The position numbers were made by a program, and so were the translations under genes. This document shows, piece after piece, positions 12,118 to 12,568 of a DNA stretch of 12,568 nt (within the stretch, counting starts at the first letter, position 1; each line of letters opens with the position of its first letter). This stretch comes from an uncultured Clostridia bacterium (lineage in GTDB: Bacteria; Bacillota; Dehalobacteriia; UBA4068; JAAVYR01), in the NCBI GenBank assembly GCA_946562005.1, contig CAMNVD010000028.1, positions 1 through 12,568 on the forward strand, given 5' to 3'. Under the pieces are notes generated by a model, which did not search any database, had not been told where the DNA came from, and saw nothing but the letters and a program-made list of their open reading frames with translations.

Positions 12118-12555
12118 GTGAAAATCGTTTTAGGTTCTGACCATGCCGGTTTCTCATTAAAAGAGACCATTAAGGAGCATCTGTCATCACAAGGCTGGGA
12201 AGTAATAGATTGCGGTACAGACAGCGAAGAAAGCGTAGATTATCCGGATTTTGGCGAGAAAGTTGCAAGAGCTATCTGTGATGGTATCTGTGAAAAGGGT
12301 ATTCTTGTTTGCGGTACTGGTATCGGCATTTCTATCGCTGCTAACAAACTGCCGGGTATTCGCGCGGCGGTATGTCATGATTTATTTACTGCTCAGGCGT
12401 CACGAGAACATAATGATGCGAATATCTTGGCTATGGGTGCAAGGGTGCTAGCGCCATCATTAGCGATGGAGATGGTAGATACTTGGCTGGCAACACCGTT
12501 TTCAGGCGGCCGCAATCAAAGACGGATAGATAAAATCGCAGCGTTAGAAAAATAA
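12118..12555 (+). CDS. rpiB: Ribose-5-phosphate isomerase B
   Basis: RpiB interconverts ribose 5-phosphate and ribulose 5-phosphate in the pentose phosphate pathway. The 145-residue protein is of normal length. The family motifs are intact: GSDHAGF with Asp8 and His9, the catalytic Cys65 and Thr67 in VCGTGIGISIAANK (64-77), and REHNDANIL with His98 (96-104). The cysteine at this place separates it from allose-type or galactose-type relatives only partly, because LacA/LacB subunits are related; length, motifs and location next to ywlE favour RpiB. The start codon is GTG, supported by AAGGAGGGG (12104-12112) five bases upstream and the conserved KIVLGSDHAG opening. It probably closes the ywlC-ywlE neighbourhood found in many Bacillota. 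Thirteen bases of untranslated sequence follow before the window ends. Confidence 0.96.
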   Translation: MKIVLGSDHAGFSLKETIKEHLSSQGWEVIDCGTDSEESVDYPDFGEKVARAICDGICEKGILVCGTGIGISIAANKLPGIRAAVCHDLFTAQASREHNDANILAMGARVLAPSLAMEMVDTWLATPFSGGRNQRRIDKIAALEK

Positions 12556-12568
12556 AGAGAATCTGTAA

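Overview
The window is about 44% GC by eye and carries a dense run of genes, all on the + strand. The gene set and order point to a Bacillota bacterium, most likely an anaerobic Clostridia- or Negativicutes-type lineage. The main clues are the run carD, PIN-TRAM (yacL-like), ispD, ispF, the run rpmE, yqhQ-like (DUF1385), prfA, prmC, ywlC, ywlE, rpiB, strong AGGAGG-type ribosome binding sites, and T-rich hairpin terminators. The lineage is an inference from gene content; no rRNA is present to confirm it. There is no phage, insertion sequence, CRISPR array or tRNA.

Layout. Positions 1-87 hold only the terminator of something upstream. A small unrecognised 117-aa gene with a polybasic tail (217-570) follows. 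Then comes carD (770-1255), with two well-formed tandem promoters and its own terminator. The next unit is a membrane PIN-TRAM protein (1456-2706), followed by the overlapping ispD-ispF pair (2852-4068) of the methylerythritol phosphate isoprenoid pathway, closed by a perfect 14-bp terminator. A secreted LysM-LysM-M23 cell-wall peptidase (4273-5178) has its own terminator. A radical SAM enzyme of unknown role (5371-6633) has a good promoter and a structured leader. Ribosomal protein L31 (rpmE, 6756-6956) has its own promoter, a hairpin leader and a terminator. The last long unit is a DUF1385 membrane protein, release factor 1 (prfA), the RF1/RF2 glutamine methyltransferase (prmC), the tRNA threonylcarbamoyladenosine synthase (ywlC/sua5), and a low-molecular-weight phosphatase of the YwlE type. 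Finally rpiB (12118-12555) has its own extended -10 promoter.

Functionally this is mainly core physiology. It covers transcription initiation (CarD), isoprenoid precursors (IspD, IspF), wall remodelling (M23), and translation: L31, RF1, PrmC, which modifies RF1, and YwlC, which makes a tRNA modification. YwlE may remove arginine phosphates, and RpiB belongs to the pentose phosphate pathway.

I did not find a convincing new multi-gene system. The observations most worth a second look are: a dispersed small palindromic repeat (core AAGATTCTTCG...CAGAATGACA) seen in at least four intergenic gaps; the orphan radical SAM protein with its leader hairpin; the hairpin leader of rpmE; the uncharacterised 117-aa protein; a possible sporulation-type (sigma F/G-like) promoter before the M23 peptidase; and the threonine in the YwlE-type phosphatase loop. 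Several apparent gene starts (carD, ywlC, the radical SAM gene, yqhQ) should be moved downstream for the reasons given in the entries.
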